NCBI GenBank assembly: GCA_017614345.1
Contig: JAGACB010000138.1
Coordinates: 1 to 34,160 of the forward strand
Direction of reading: 5' to 3'
Source of the DNA: Lachnospiraceae bacterium
GTDB lineage: Bacteria > Bacillota > Clostridia > Lachnospirales > Lachnospiraceae
DNA: 34,160 bases
The notes beneath the pieces are model-generated. The model was not told where the DNA came from. It was given only the letters and a program-made list of their open reading frames with translations, and did no database searches. Positions 14,197 through 22,939 of this stretch are shown in pieces. Made by a program: the position numbers and the translations under genes. The first letter of the stretch is position 1. Every line of letters begins with the position of its first letter.

Positions 14197-16716
14197 ATGA
14201 AGATCAGAAAAATTATGGCGATCGGAACTGTTTCGGCGCTGGTGGGAACCATGTGTTTTTCGACCGGCATTGCATCTCCTGTAACTCTTACTCCGGCCGG
14301 AGGGCAGGTGATCAGTCGCAAGGCTGCTCTGGATAATCATTTCCATGCTTATGCCGGCGGAACAAAGTCAAGCAGCTCGACACTGTACAGGGGCGGAGGA
14401 AAGTTATTTGCCTATGTGGATGTGGAAGGAGATGAACTGACCGGAGTTACATATTCCTGGACCGTGTATCAAAGCCGGGAGGATTACAAAAAAGGAAACG
14501 GCGAAGAGACCGGTTTTACCGGCCGCACCATGTACTTTGATTATTTCCCGTATAATTACGAAGTATTGACCTGTGATGTATCGGACGGATACGGGAACAG
14601 CCAAAAGGTTGTTTTTTATCTTGCCTCAAAGTACTTCAAAAAGGTTGACTCCCCCAATCTGACGATCAAGGTCGGGGAGTCACTGGAACTGTTGCCGATC
14701 CTTCAGGATTATCAGGAAGACGGTCATTCTCCTGCAGCATGGTCCGTATTCAATCAGAATTATTATTCCAATGAGCCGGGAAAGTCGGCTCCGGTTTCTG
14801 GCGACTATACTCTTAATGCCGTGAAACCCGGCATGGAGCTGGTAACCGTTAACGCACTGGAACGGGATCAGGAAACCGGTGAATATCATACCGTTTCCTG
14901 GCTGGATCTGATGGTTCAGGTCCAGTTTAAAGATGTGACAAAATCCTCTGATTATTGGTATGCACCGGTTTACTGGGGAACCAATAACGGGATCGTAGGC
15001 GGTTATAATGACGGTACCTTCAAGCCGGCCAATGACTGTAACCGGGCTCAGATGGTAACCTTTATGTGGCGCATGGCCGGATGTCCCGAGCCGGCAACAA
15101 AAGAGAATCCTTTTAAGGATGTGACAGATAAAAAAGCATATTACTATAAAGCCATGCTTTGGGGCGTTGAGAACGGCATAGTAGGCGGATACAAGCTGAA
15201 GGACGGAACACACGAATTCCGCCCCGGTGGTCAGTGCACCCGCCAGCAGGCAGTGACCTTCCTGTGGCGTTTTGCAGGAAAGCCGGAGCCTTCTGATTCG
15301 GAAAGTGTATTTACGGATGTGAAGGATAAATCGGCTTATTTCTATAAGGCGGTTCTTTGGGCATCGGAAAACGGGATCACGGGCGGCTATTCGGATCGTA
15401 CCTTTAAGCCGACAGGAAACTGTGTAAGAAAACAGATGGTTTCCTTCCTGTATCGTTACAGTTTATATCAGGATAACCTCGTTACCGTGATCGGCGACTG
15501 GTGGACAGACCCTGATGCAGAGCCTTATCCTGAACTGGAACTTGCAAAGAAAGAATATCGGGAACAGCGTATGGCGGAACTTGACTACAGGGTAGTTCGG
15601 AAGAGTGTGGCCAGCTGGGGTGAATTCAGTGACGGTCTTCTCGGACATGACATCGCTGCGGATGATTATCATGCGGATATTTATGTTCTGGATCAGAACT
15701 TTGTTGCAGATGCTTTAAAGGGTGGTATGCTTTATGATCTTGCTACCCTTGAGAATCTGAATCTGAATGATGCGAAGTGGAATCAGACGACTGTACAGGT
15801 TATGAGTCAGGGGGATCATGTATACGGCGTTTCTTTCGGCGATTCGGAGCCGAGACTCGGTGTCTTCTTTAATAAGAGGGTGTTAAAGGAAGCCGGTTAT
15901 TCCGAGGATTACATCTATGATCTTCAGCAAAGCGGAGATTGGACCTGGGATACATTCAGTGATATCTGTGCGGCTTGTACCAGAGACATGAATAACGACG
16001 GAGAACCGGATATCTATGCAATGGCTTCCGGCCCGTCGGACTATTTCCAGGCGGTAGTTGCCAGCGATGGTGTGGATTGGATCTCCGTGGATGAGACCAC
16101 CGGTCATTTTGTAAACAACACCACATCCGATGAATGGGTCAATGCGATGAATTGGGGTCTTGAGATGGTGAGAAACTATGAGATGCCTGAGCCTGGAAAT
16201 GCTGACTGGGATTGGTATAACTATGCATTCATCGGCGGACATGTGGCTATGACGATCGGTGATGAATACAAGGCTGATATCTGGAATGCAAATGGGATGT
16301 ATGATGAATGGGGCTTTGTGATGTTCCCGAAAGGTCCTCATATGGATCACTATGTACAGGTGGTAAGGGAAAATGTATTCGTGATCCCTTCCTCATACTC
16401 CAGGGAGCAGGCAGAAGCGGCCGCTTTTGTACTTGATGAATATGCAGATCCTTTGCCTGAAGGTTATTATTCCGGAGATGAAACCTGGGCTGATAACTAC
16501 TACCCTGTGTTCCGGGACACCAGGGCTGTTGATGAAACTCTCGCTATGATGAGAAAACCGGAAAACCAGGTTGTCAATTATGCGACTGTCCTGGGAGTAG
16601 ATATGGGAGAGTTGATCTTTAATCCTTATTACGGTGAGTGTACTCCGGCTGAGGCATCTGAGGCTTACGTATTGAAATTGAACGAATTGCTTGAAGAGAT
16701 CAATAAGAAATTCTGA
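14197..16716 (+). CDS. S-layer-homology protein fused to an ABC-type solute-binding domain
   Basis: 839 residues from the ATG at 14197 (GAGGAGGTTTGTT). A signal peptide (1-~30) precedes an Ig-like region (~45-240; YSWTVYQSREDY, VTVNAL). Three S-layer-homology repeats follow at ~245-423, each with FKDV/FTDV…YWG/LWG…G(I)VGGY…(F)KP/RP…R(A/Q)QMV(T/S)F, which anchor proteins to pyruvylated wall polysaccharide. From residue ~430 (VIGDWWTDPDAEP) to the end is an extracellular solute-binding protein domain of the oligosaccharide family: ASWGEFSDGL, DIYVLDQNF, LGVFFNKRVLKEAGY, WTWDTFSDICAACTRD, FIGGHVAMTIGD and FVIPSSYS. The solute-binding part would be wall-bound rather than lipid-anchored, and no permease or ATPase gene is present, so it may capture or sense sugars at the surface rather than feed a dedicated transporter. 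Confidence 0.88.
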   Translation: MKIRKIMAIGTVSALVGTMCFSTGIASPVTLTPAGGQVISRKAALDNHFHAYAGGTKSSSSTLYRGGGKLFAYVDVEGDELTGVTYSWTVYQSREDYKKGNGEETGFTGRTMYFDYFPYNYEVLTCDVSDGYGNSQKVVFYLASKYFKKVDSPNLTIKVGESLELLPILQDYQEDGHSPAAWSVFNQNYYSNEPGKSAPVSGDYTLNAVKPGMELVTVNALERDQETGEYHTVSWLDLMVQVQFKDVTKSSDYWYAPVYWGTNNGIVGGYNDGTFKPANDCNRAQMVTFMWRMAGCPEPATKENPFKDVTDKKAYYYKAMLWGVENGIVGGYKLKDGTHEFRPGGQCTRQQAVTFLWRFAGKPEPSDSESVFTDVKDKSAYFYKAVLWASENGITGGYSDRTFKPTGNCVRKQMVSFLYRYSLYQDNLVTVIGDWWTDPDAEPYPELELAKKEYREQRMAELDYRVVRKSVASWGEFSDGLLGHDIAADDYHADIYVLDQNFVADALKGGMLYDLATLENLNLNDAKWNQTTVQVMSQGDHVYGVSFGDSEPRLGVFFNKRVLKEAGYSEDYIYDLQQSGDWTWDTFSDICAACTRDMNNDGEPDIYAMASGPSDYFQAVVASDGVDWISVDETTGHFVNNTTSDEWVNAMNWGLEMVRNYEMPEPGNADWDWYNYAFIGGHVAMTIGDEYKADIWNANGMYDEWGFVMFPKGPHMDHYVQVVRENVFVIPSSYSREQAEAAAFVLDEYADPLPEGYYSGDETWADNYYPVFRDTRAVDETLAMMRKPENQVVNYATVLGVDMGELIFNPYYGECTPAEASEAYVLKLNELLEEINKKF

Positions 16717-16729
16717 TCGGAGGCTCATC

Positions 16730-17233
16730 ATGAGACTGGTTGAAGTAAAATGTCCCGGCTGCAATGCAACGATGACGATCGATCGAAAGAATCAAAGAGC
16801 TTACTGTGAGTATTGCGGAACGTTGCTTTTGATCGAAGAAAATGATCCGGAAAATGATCCCCAAAAGGATGAACGTTATCTGGAGAGACTGCGTACCATC
16901 GTTACGGAAAAGGATTATGTGGATCCGAAAGAGGCCCGGGACCTTTACGAAAAGGGAAGACAACGAGCCATTCAGGAAGCGAAGGATCAGGCTGAGAAGG
17001 AAGAGGCTCTTGAAAGGGAGCGTCAGCAAAGACTGAAGGCTTTGCAGGAAGCCGGCGAGAATTCCTCCCGTTCGAGAAGATCCCGGGAGGATGAGTACCG
17101 GATTCCGGAGGAGAAAACAGGTTTTAACTATGAACGCCTGATCCTCGGCATCGGATTGATCGGCGCTGCGATCCTGATCATAGCCATTATTGCAGGTCAG
17201 CTGCTGTCGTTTTTGGCAGCCTGGGCAAATTAA
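16730..17233 (+). CDS. Zinc-ribbon protein with C-terminal membrane helix
   Basis: 167 residues from the ATG at 16730 (ribosome binding site TCGGAGG); the in-frame ATG at 16691 would overlap the upstream gene. Residues 8-29 form a rubredoxin-like zinc ribbon (CPGC … CEYC, cysteines 8, 11, 26, 29). A highly charged, probably helical linker runs ~45-125, and one hydrophobic segment (LILGIGLIGAAILIIAIIAG, ~139-160) ends the protein. Only 13 bases separate it from the SLH gene, so they are likely co-transcribed. This zinc-ribbon-plus-helix layout is common in Firmicutes proteins of unknown role. Confidence 0.75.
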   Translation: MRLVEVKCPGCNATMTIDRKNQRAYCEYCGTLLLIEENDPENDPQKDERYLERLRTIVTEKDYVDPKEARDLYEKGRQRAIQEAKDQAEKEEALERERQQRLKALQEAGENSSRSRRSREDEYRIPEEKTGFNYERLILGIGLIGAAILIIAIIAGQLLSFLAAWAN

Positions 17234-17244
17234 CCAAGCGAAGT

Positions 17245-17299
17245 ACCGCCCATCGGCGGCCCACCTTCAGGGTGAGGTTACCGATGGGCGGTCTTTTTT
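17245..17299 (+). terminator. Intrinsic terminator after the zinc-ribbon gene
   Basis: Twelve-bp perfect stem ACCGCCCATCGG / CCGATGGGCGGT and a T-run. A small nested hairpin sits in the loop. Confidence 0.9.
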
Positions 17300-17305
17300 G
17301 ACCGC

Positions 17306-17353
17306 GATCCTTTTTTGCTTCGGTCCTTTTTTGCTTCGATCCTTTTGTGCTTG
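17306..17353. repeat. Three tandem 16-bp units
   Basis: GATCCTTTTTTGCTTC is repeated three times, with one change in the second unit and two in the third. It lies between the terminator and the stop codon of the minus-strand AraC gene. Confidence 0.8.
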
Positions 17354-17380
17354 AAGGAACGGCTTTTTCAGTATGAAAGG

Positions 17381-18115
17381 TCAGATCCCCCGGGTGTGCC
17401 GGTACTCGAGCGGTGTCACGGCACATTCTTTTTTGAATACCCGGGTAAAATAGCTCTGGGAAGGAAAGGCCAGGATGGAGGAGATCTCTGCGATGGGATA
17501 ATCCGAGAAGAGCAGCATGTTCTTGGCGGTGGAGATCTTCATCTTGGTGATATAGTCGCTGATGCTGCTGCCGGTCTGTTCCTTAAAAAGCCGGCACAGG
17601 TAGGCTTCCGAAAGTCCTGAGTATGCGGCCAGTTCCTTTACGGTGATCCGGGTGTGGAGACGGTCGTAGATATAGTCCATGCATCTGACAATGTGGATGG
17701 AGTGAACGGCGTTCTTTTGAAGGGAACGCATTCTTTTGGCGTAGTCCATACACAGAGGCTTATGGAGGTCCGCCACAGCCTGGACGGTCTTACATTTGTC
17801 CGCCAGCATGATATAGTGGTCGCTTAAGTTGTAGGCCGTCTGCACCGGCAGACCTGCGTTGATACAGTATCTGGCGATGACGGCAGCGGTGATCACAAGG
17901 TGATACTTCACGTTTTGAAGTTCATTTTCACTGAGTCGTCCCCAGCCTCCTCGTTTGGCCAGAAAGTTCTCCTCCGTGAGTTTTTCCACCATGGCAGTAT
18001 CTCCGCTCATGATGTAGGAGTAGAATTCCACCTCCGGGTTGTAGGGCGCCCGGACAAACATTTCCTCACGCTGGATATAGTCTCTGTAGGCCAGGGTTTT
18101 GCTGCTTTCTTCCAT
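17381..18115 (-). CDS. AraC-family transcriptional regulator
   Basis: 244 residues, starting at the ATG at 18115 (GGGAGGAAGATC upstream). The C-terminal ~100 residues are the AraC double-HTH domain: RITVKELAAYSGLSEAYLCR (helix-turn-helix 1), FKEQTGSSISDYITKMKI and AEISSILAFPSQSYFTRVFKK (helix-turn-helix 2), ending VTPLEYRHTR. The N-terminal part (~1-130) is a helical sensor with no recognised ligand motif. It is transcribed divergently from the GH5–GH16 operon, 154 bases away, and is the obvious candidate activator of that operon. Confidence 0.92.
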   Translation of the reverse strand: MEESSKTLAYRDYIQREEMFVRAPYNPEVEFYSYIMSGDTAMVEKLTEENFLAKRGGWGRLSENELQNVKYHLVITAAVIARYCINAGLPVQTAYNLSDHYIMLADKCKTVQAVADLHKPLCMDYAKRMRSLQKNAVHSIHIVRCMDYIYDRLHTRITVKELAAYSGLSEAYLCRLFKEQTGSSISDYITKMKISTAKNMLLFSDYPIAEISSILAFPSQSYFTRVFKKECAVTPLEYRHTRGI

Positions 18116-18142
18116 GATCTTCCTCCCGGGTTTGTTGTCTTA

Positions 18143-18171
18143 AATATATGTCATCAAAAGGAAAAAAGCAA
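18143..18171 (-). promoter_or_regulatory. Promoter of the AraC gene
   Basis: On the minus strand TTGCTT (18166-18171), 17-bp spacer, TATATT (18143-18148). Confidence 0.6.
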
Positions 18172-18196
18172 CATGAAAATTATATAAATTCCGGAG

Positions 18197-18254
18197 TTGA
18201 TGTTGCATAATGAGATTAATAAAACTTGATGCTGCATAATGAGATCAATAAAAC
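18197..18254 (+). promoter_or_regulatory. Tandem 29-bp direct repeat upstream of GH5 (candidate regulator site)
   Basis: Units 18197-18225 and 18226-18254 start TTGATG(T/C)TGCATAATG and differ at two of 29 positions. They abut each other and end 15 bases before the GH5 ATG. AraC-family dimers commonly bind two direct half-sites near the -35 region, and the regulator gene is divergent and adjacent, so this is the likely operator. No clear -10/-35 pair could be picked within it. Confidence 0.6.
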
Positions 18255-18269
18255 TGTTTGGAGGTACTT

Positions 18270-19283
18270 ATGAAACTGAAAAAAGGTGTGAACATCGGCG
18301 GTTACCTGTCCCAGTGCAATTATGAGAAGGAGCACTATGACAGCTTTATCGGAGAAGCAGATGTGAAGAAGGTTTCCGAAATGGGCTTTGATCACATGAG
18401 ACTTCCTGTGGATGCCTGCGTGCTGACTACAGAGGAGGGTGAGGTGATCGAGAGCGGATTTGCCTATGTGGACCGGATGGTGGACTGGGCGGAAAAGTAC
18501 GGACTCGACATCATCATTGACCTGCATAAGGCCTACGGCTACGACTTCAACGATGCCGGAACGGAGGCGAACTCCCTGTTCTCAGATCAGGTGAGCATGG
18601 ATCGCCTGAATGATCTCTGGAGTCTCATCGCCAAGCGTTACGGCAAAAGGGAAAATGTTGCCTTCGAGCTTCTGAACGAAGTGGTGGAATCCGAACTGGC
18701 TGATCCCTGGAATGCCCTGTCCAAGCGCCTCATCCGTACCATCCGGAAGGAGAGCGAAGCGCCCGTCATCTACGGCGGTATTCAGTGGAACAGTGCCATG
18801 ACGGTGAAGCTTCTGGAGAAGCCGGAGTTTGATAACGTGATCTATACCTTCCATTTCTACGAGCCCCTGATCTTTACTCATCAGAAGGCTTACTGGGTGA
18901 AGAACATGGATATGGAGCGGACCGTTCATTATCCTGCGACACTGGACTACTACAAAGAGGTTTCCGAGACCCTGGGTTATCAGGGAGAGGCTGCGGTGAA
19001 GACCAATGCCGATTCCATGGGAACTTCCTTTATCGAGGAAATGATCACGGATGCCCTTCAGGCTGCCAATAAAAACGGTGTGAGACTGTACTGCGGAGAG
19101 TTCGGTGTCATTGACCAGGCTCCCGTGGAGGATACTCTCCGGTGGTTTAGGGATGTGGATGAGGTATTCAGAAAGTACGACATCGGCTTTTCCGTATGGT
19201 CCTTCAAGAAGATGGACTTCGGCATTACGGATGAGCATTACGCACCTATCATTGATGAACTTTGCAAATTATGGAACGAATAA
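18270..19283 (+). CDS. GH5-family glycoside hydrolase, no signal peptide
   Basis: 337 residues from the ATG at 18270 (TTGGAGG upstream; a TTG at 18258 is not needed). The (β/α)8 fold hallmarks of GH5 are present: MRLPVD, IIIDLHKAYG, the acid/base N-E pair in AFELLNEVVE (Asn136-Glu137), HFY (His195) and the nucleophile in LYCGEFGV (Glu277). The family cleaves β-glucans (cellulase, exo-1,3-glucanase or β-mannanase types); the subfamily cannot be told by eye. There is no signal peptide or binding module, so it should act in the cytoplasm on imported oligosaccharides. GH16 follows after 24 bases in the same transcript. Confidence 0.92.
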   Translation: MKLKKGVNIGGYLSQCNYEKEHYDSFIGEADVKKVSEMGFDHMRLPVDACVLTTEEGEVIESGFAYVDRMVDWAEKYGLDIIIDLHKAYGYDFNDAGTEANSLFSDQVSMDRLNDLWSLIAKRYGKRENVAFELLNEVVESELADPWNALSKRLIRTIRKESEAPVIYGGIQWNSAMTVKLLEKPEFDNVIYTFHFYEPLIFTHQKAYWVKNMDMERTVHYPATLDYYKEVSETLGYQGEAAVKTNADSMGTSFIEEMITDALQAANKNGVRLYCGEFGVIDQAPVEDTLRWFRDVDEVFRKYDIGFSVWSFKKMDFGITDEHYAPIIDELCKLWNE

Positions 19284-19307
19284 TTATTTTTTTAAAGGAG
19301 GATTCAA

Positions 19308-21737
19308 ATGAAGCGTAAGATCAGTACGGTAATGGCGCTGGCACTGTCTGCAGCAATGCTTGCGGGATGTACCCAGGGCGGAGACGTTCAGGGGACCAAA
19401 CCTGCAGAGGGAACGGAAAAGGCCACTCAGGAAGCTACCAAGGATCCCGGTGAAAAGACTTCGGAGAAGGAAAAGGGCTCCGAGCAGGCAACCGAGCAGC
19501 CGACAGAAGAACAGCCTTCCGAGTCTGCAACACCGGTGGCTCCGGACATGGAAGAGATCGCAAAGAAGACAGAGGAAGCGGTCCTGAAGAACGGCTACAC
19601 TCAGGTCTGGGAGGATGATTTTACAGGCGGCATCAGCGAGGACGACTGGAACTACGAGCTCCATGAGCCCGGCTGGGTAAACAACGAGCTTCAGGAGTAT
19701 GTCAAGTCCGAGGACAATGTTTTTGTAAAGGACGGAGTTCTCGTGATCAAGCCCGTGAAGGACGGCGACAGCTATACTTCAGGCCGTGTGAACACTCAGG
19801 GCAAGCATGATTTTACCTACGGATACTTTGAAGCATCCATCAAGATGCCTGCAGGAAAGGGCTTCCTTCCCGCATTCTGGATGATGGCTTCGGATGAGAA
19901 CAATTACGGACAGTGGCCCAGATGCGGCGAGATCGACATTGCCGAGGTTCTGGGAAATGATACCAAGAAGACCTACGGAACCGTTCATTACGGAAATCCC
20001 CATGCGGAGAGCCAGGGAACCTATACCCTGACAGACCAGGATTTCTCCACGGACTTCCACGTATACGGTGTGGAGTGGCTTCCGGGTCAGCTGAACTGGT
20101 ATGTGGACGGCAATCTGATCCATTCGGAAAATGAATGGTATTCCACCACGGTGGGCCAGGGAACCGTTACCTATCCGGCTCCCTTTGACCAGCCCTTCTA
20201 TATGATCTTAAACCTTGCAGTGGGCGGAAACTGGCCCGGCAACCCCGATGATACCACGGATTTTGAGAATGCCACCATGGAGATCGATTACGTCCGTGTA
20301 TATCAGAAGGCGGAGTACGATGAGAACGTGGAGGCTCCCACCAAGGAAGTGACCCTGCGTGAAGCGGATGCAACCGGAAACTACATCCCCAATGGTGATT
20401 TTGCCGCGGCAGAAGACCTGACAGATGATGTGGACTGGAAGTTCCTGACCGCCGTAGAAGGCGAAGGAAGCGCAGAGATCAAGGACGGAATGATCACCAT
20501 CAAGACCGACAAGTGCGGAACCGAGGATTATTCCATTCAGCTGGTTTCCTGGAAGACCCCCATGGAGAAGGGCGCAGATTACAAGATCACCTTTGATGCA
20601 TGGGCTGACGAGGAGCGCCAGATGAAGGTAGCCGTAACGGCTCCCGAGCGCAGCTGGATCAGATACTTTAACGACACTCCTCTGGATCTGACCACCGAGA
20701 AGAAGACTTATACCTATGAGTTCTCCATGAAGGATGATACGGACCCCGAAGGTCGTTTGGAATTCAACATGGGTAACCAGGGCAGCACATCAACCATCTA
20801 TATCACCAACGTTCGTGTGGAGAAGACCTCTCAGTCCGAGGCAGGCGCTGATCTGAAGACCGTTCTTGCCGACGGAAACTACGTTTACAACGGTTCCTTC
20901 CGGGAAGGCAAGGATCGTGTGGGTGAGTGGAGCTTTGAGGGCGATGCTGAGTACAGCGTAACTAGCCTTGCAGACGGCAGAAGACTGTTCATTGATGCAA
21001 AGGACAGCTTTACCGTGAGCCAGGAAGGTCTTGCGATCCCCACCGGAAGCGAGATGGAGCTTTCCTTTGAACTGGAGTCCGATACGGACGGCAAGGTGAA
21101 AGTGGTCGTAAACGACGTGGAAGAGACCTTTGACGTGACCGCAGCCTCCGGCAAATCTGCCGCATATAAGAAGGTATTTACCTGCAAGAGCGACAAAAAT
21201 GCAGGCATCAGGATCACCTTCCCTGCAGGAAAATATTACCTCGACAACGTACGTGTGGTTGAGAATGCCATGATCAAGAACGGCAGCTTTGATGCAGGCC
21301 TTACCGGTTATGAGATCTATGTGGACAGCTCTGCTTCCGCAGACTTTGTGGTAGATGCTCTGTCCGAGGACAATGCCGTTGACTTTACCGTAAAGAAGAC
21401 CGGCGATCAGGACTGGAAGATCCAGCTGAAGCAGAACGAGATCCTTCTTGAGAAGGGCAAGAGCTATACCCTGACCTTTGATGCCAAGTGTGATAAGGAG
21501 CGTGAGATCCGTGCCATCATGCAGGGCGGAGAGAGCCTGGGCTGGCCCGTTTACTCCGGTGAGAACATTGTGGCTCTGAAGAGTGACTATCAGACCTTCA
21601 CCACAACCTTCACCATGGAAGCGGAAACGGATGAGCATGCTTTCCTTTCCATCTGTATGGGCGCAGTGAGCGAGAACGTGATCGAAGACCAGCACAGGAT
21701 CTGCATCGATAACATTTCCCTGGTTCCGGCGGAATGA
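19308..21737 (+). CDS. Secreted lipoprotein GH16 β-glucanase with three CBM4/9-like domains
   Basis: 809 residues, ATG at 19308 after AAAGGAGG. A lipoprotein signal ends LAGC (Cys21); a Thr/Glu/Lys/Pro-rich linker (~22-80) lifts the enzyme from the membrane. GH16 catalytic domain ~97-335, with the β-bulge signature GEIDIAEV (nucleophile Glu208, Asp210, acid/base Glu213), YGYFEASIKMPAG and YGVEWLPGQLNWYVDG, closest to endo-β-1,3- or 1,3-1,4-glucanases. Three jelly-roll carbohydrate-binding domains of CBM4/9 type follow, at ~360-505 (YIPNGDF…), ~520-655 (YVYNGSF…) and ~658-805 (MIKNGSF…). It acts outside the cell on insoluble glucan; short products would feed the intracellular GH5. Last gene of the operon. 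Confidence 0.93.
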   Translation: MKRKISTVMALALSAAMLAGCTQGGDVQGTKPAEGTEKATQEATKDPGEKTSEKEKGSEQATEQPTEEQPSESATPVAPDMEEIAKKTEEAVLKNGYTQVWEDDFTGGISEDDWNYELHEPGWVNNELQEYVKSEDNVFVKDGVLVIKPVKDGDSYTSGRVNTQGKHDFTYGYFEASIKMPAGKGFLPAFWMMASDENNYGQWPRCGEIDIAEVLGNDTKKTYGTVHYGNPHAESQGTYTLTDQDFSTDFHVYGVEWLPGQLNWYVDGNLIHSENEWYSTTVGQGTVTYPAPFDQPFYMILNLAVGGNWPGNPDDTTDFENATMEIDYVRVYQKAEYDENVEAPTKEVTLREADATGNYIPNGDFAAAEDLTDDVDWKFLTAVEGEGSAEIKDGMITIKTDKCGTEDYSIQLVSWKTPMEKGADYKITFDAWADEERQMKVAVTAPERSWIRYFNDTPLDLTTEKKTYTYEFSMKDDTDPEGRLEFNMGNQGSTSTIYITNVRVEKTSQSEAGADLKTVLADGNYVYNGSFREGKDRVGEWSFEGDAEYSVTSLADGRRLFIDAKDSFTVSQEGLAIPTGSEMELSFELESDTDGKVKVVVNDVEETFDVTAASGKSAAYKKVFTCKSDKNAGIRITFPAGKYYLDNVRVVENAMIKNGSFDAGLTGYEIYVDSSASADFVVDALSEDNAVDFTVKKTGDQDWKIQLKQNEILLEKGKSYTLTFDAKCDKEREIRAIMQGGESLGWPVYSGENIVALKSDYQTFTTTFTMEAETDEHAFLSICMGAVSENVIEDQHRICIDNISLVPAE

Positions 21738-21814
21738 GTTTCGGATCGGAGAAAGGTTTTCGGATCTGAAAAATGGTTTTCGGATCCGAAAGCGGAGAAA
21801 GGGTTTTCGGGATC
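21737..21814. repeat. Four degenerate copies of GGTTTTCGGATC
   Basis: Copies at 21737-21749, 21755-21768, 21775-21788 and 21802-21814, spaced about 20-27 bp. The third contains the palindrome CGGATCCG. They overlap the stop codon of the GH16 gene. This and the terminator below account for the 5' half of the 368-base gap 21738-22105. Confidence 0.7.
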
Positions 21815-21856
21815 ATTTATCAAGATTATCAGCGAAAATAGCATAATACTCCTTAA

Positions 21857-21897
21857 GGGACCGGGCGGTACATATGTGCCGTCCGGTTCCGCTTTTT
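21857..21897 (+). terminator. Intrinsic terminator after the GH5–GH16 operon
   Basis: Sixteen-bp stem (three G-U pairs) from GGGACCGGGCGG to CCGTCCGGTTCC, followed by a T-run. Confidence 0.9.
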
Positions 21898-22008
21898 AGA
21901 TTTTTAGGGTTTTTTGTAGAAAAGTGATAAAAAATGAGAAAAAAATGTCCTGTATTTGAAGAGAATCGAAAAAATCTCTTTTCAATTCGTTATTCTGGTG
22001 CTATAATA

Positions 22009-22017
22009 TCACCATGT
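22009..22017 (+). promoter_or_regulatory. Extended -10 promoter for the FxDET repeat gene
   Basis: TGCTATAAT with TATAAT at 22012-22017. The -35 (GTTATT) is poor, as is usual for extended -10 promoters. The leader is about 80 bases. Confidence 0.6.
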
Positions 22018-22105
22018 ATTTCTGCGCATATGAGTGAGAATAGTCCGAAACCAAGGGATAGTGATTGGACAAGGATTAAGGAGTTTGGATGGTGTGAGGT
22101 GAAGC

Positions 22106-22939
22106 ATGGCAAAGAATGTGTTTGATCTTGATGATGAAGATTTCGGTTCGAGCCAAACGAGCAGCGCAAGTTCCGGTTCTGTAACACAGGGACAGAGCGG
22201 TTCTTCCTCAGGGGCGGATCTCCTTCGCCTGCAGGAAGAGCAGAGGCGCAGGGAAGCTCGCCAAAGAGAAGAAGAGCAGAGGCTGGAGCGTGAACGCAGA
22301 GAAGAAGAACGCAGACAGCAGGCTTACAGAGAGCAGGCACAGCGGGAGGCTGAGGCGCGGAAGCGTTATGAGAAGGCCAGACCCATGACTGCCGAAGAAA
22401 AGCGTCGGAAGCTGTACGATGGCAGAAGTGCGTCGAATATCGACGACCTTTCCATGAGTACGGAGTTCGACGGTGCTGCCCAGTGGGTAAAGGGTGATGA
22501 CCGTGAGCATGCCAAGCTGGTCCAGCGGATGCAGTTCCGTGATGAGACCGAAGCAGCGGCTGCTTCCGTGGTGGATGACCCTACCATGTTCTCCGGAAGA
22601 CCGGAGTGGACAGGCCAGCAGAACTATGAAGAGTTCAAGAGAAGACAGCGTACCACCTTCAAGGATGAGACGGAGGGAGCTGCAGGCGATGATCCGGACG
22701 GATTCGAAGGAAGACCTGCATGGTCGGCAAACTATGACCAGCAGAAGGAAATGAGAGCGAAGAAATTCCGGGATGAGACAGAGGCTGCCGCACAGCAGCT
22801 GGCTCCCAAGCCCGGTGAGGTTGTTGATCCGGATGATGTATTCGATGGCGTGCCTCAGAGTCGTGAGGAAGAGGCTTATCTGAAGGAACGGAGCATCCGT
22901 GCTCAGAGGTTCCGTGATGAGACATCGGACGGTTTCTAG
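22106..22939 (+). CDS. Repeat protein with FxDET motifs, ending at an in-frame TAG
   Basis: 277 residues to TAG 22937-22939; ATG 22106 after GAGGTG. The N-terminus is serine-rich (~15-38), then a charged Gln/Arg/Glu coiled coil (~39-100). The rest is a series of ~40-residue repeats of the form FxGxPxW … F(R/K)DET, with FxDET at residues 144, 185, 221 and 269. No known family is recognised. The frame stays open past the TAG for 70 codons, and the next ~30 codons complete a fifth repeat (see the 22940 entry), so this is a broken gene, a readthrough gene or a sequencing error. It sits just upstream of the signal peptidase gene, likely in the same transcript. No signal peptide; cytoplasmic. Confidence 0.75.
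   Translation: MAKNVFDLDDEDFGSSQTSSASSGSVTQGQSGSSSGADLLRLQEEQRRREARQREEEQRLERERREEERRQQAYREQAQREAEARKRYEKARPMTAEEKRRKLYDGRSASNIDDLSMSTEFDGAAQWVKGDDREHAKLVQRMQFRDETEAAAASVVDDPTMFSGRPEWTGQQNYEEFKRRQRTTFKDETEGAAGDDPDGFEGRPAWSANYDQQKEMRAKKFRDETEAAAQQLAPKPGEVVDPDDVFDGVPQSREEEAYLKERSIRAQRFRDETSDGF

Noticed and set aside
18267-19238. Long minus-strand open frames opposite GH5 and GH16
   Set aside because: They lack ribosome binding sites and follow codon bias of the plus-strand enzymes; shadow ORFs.
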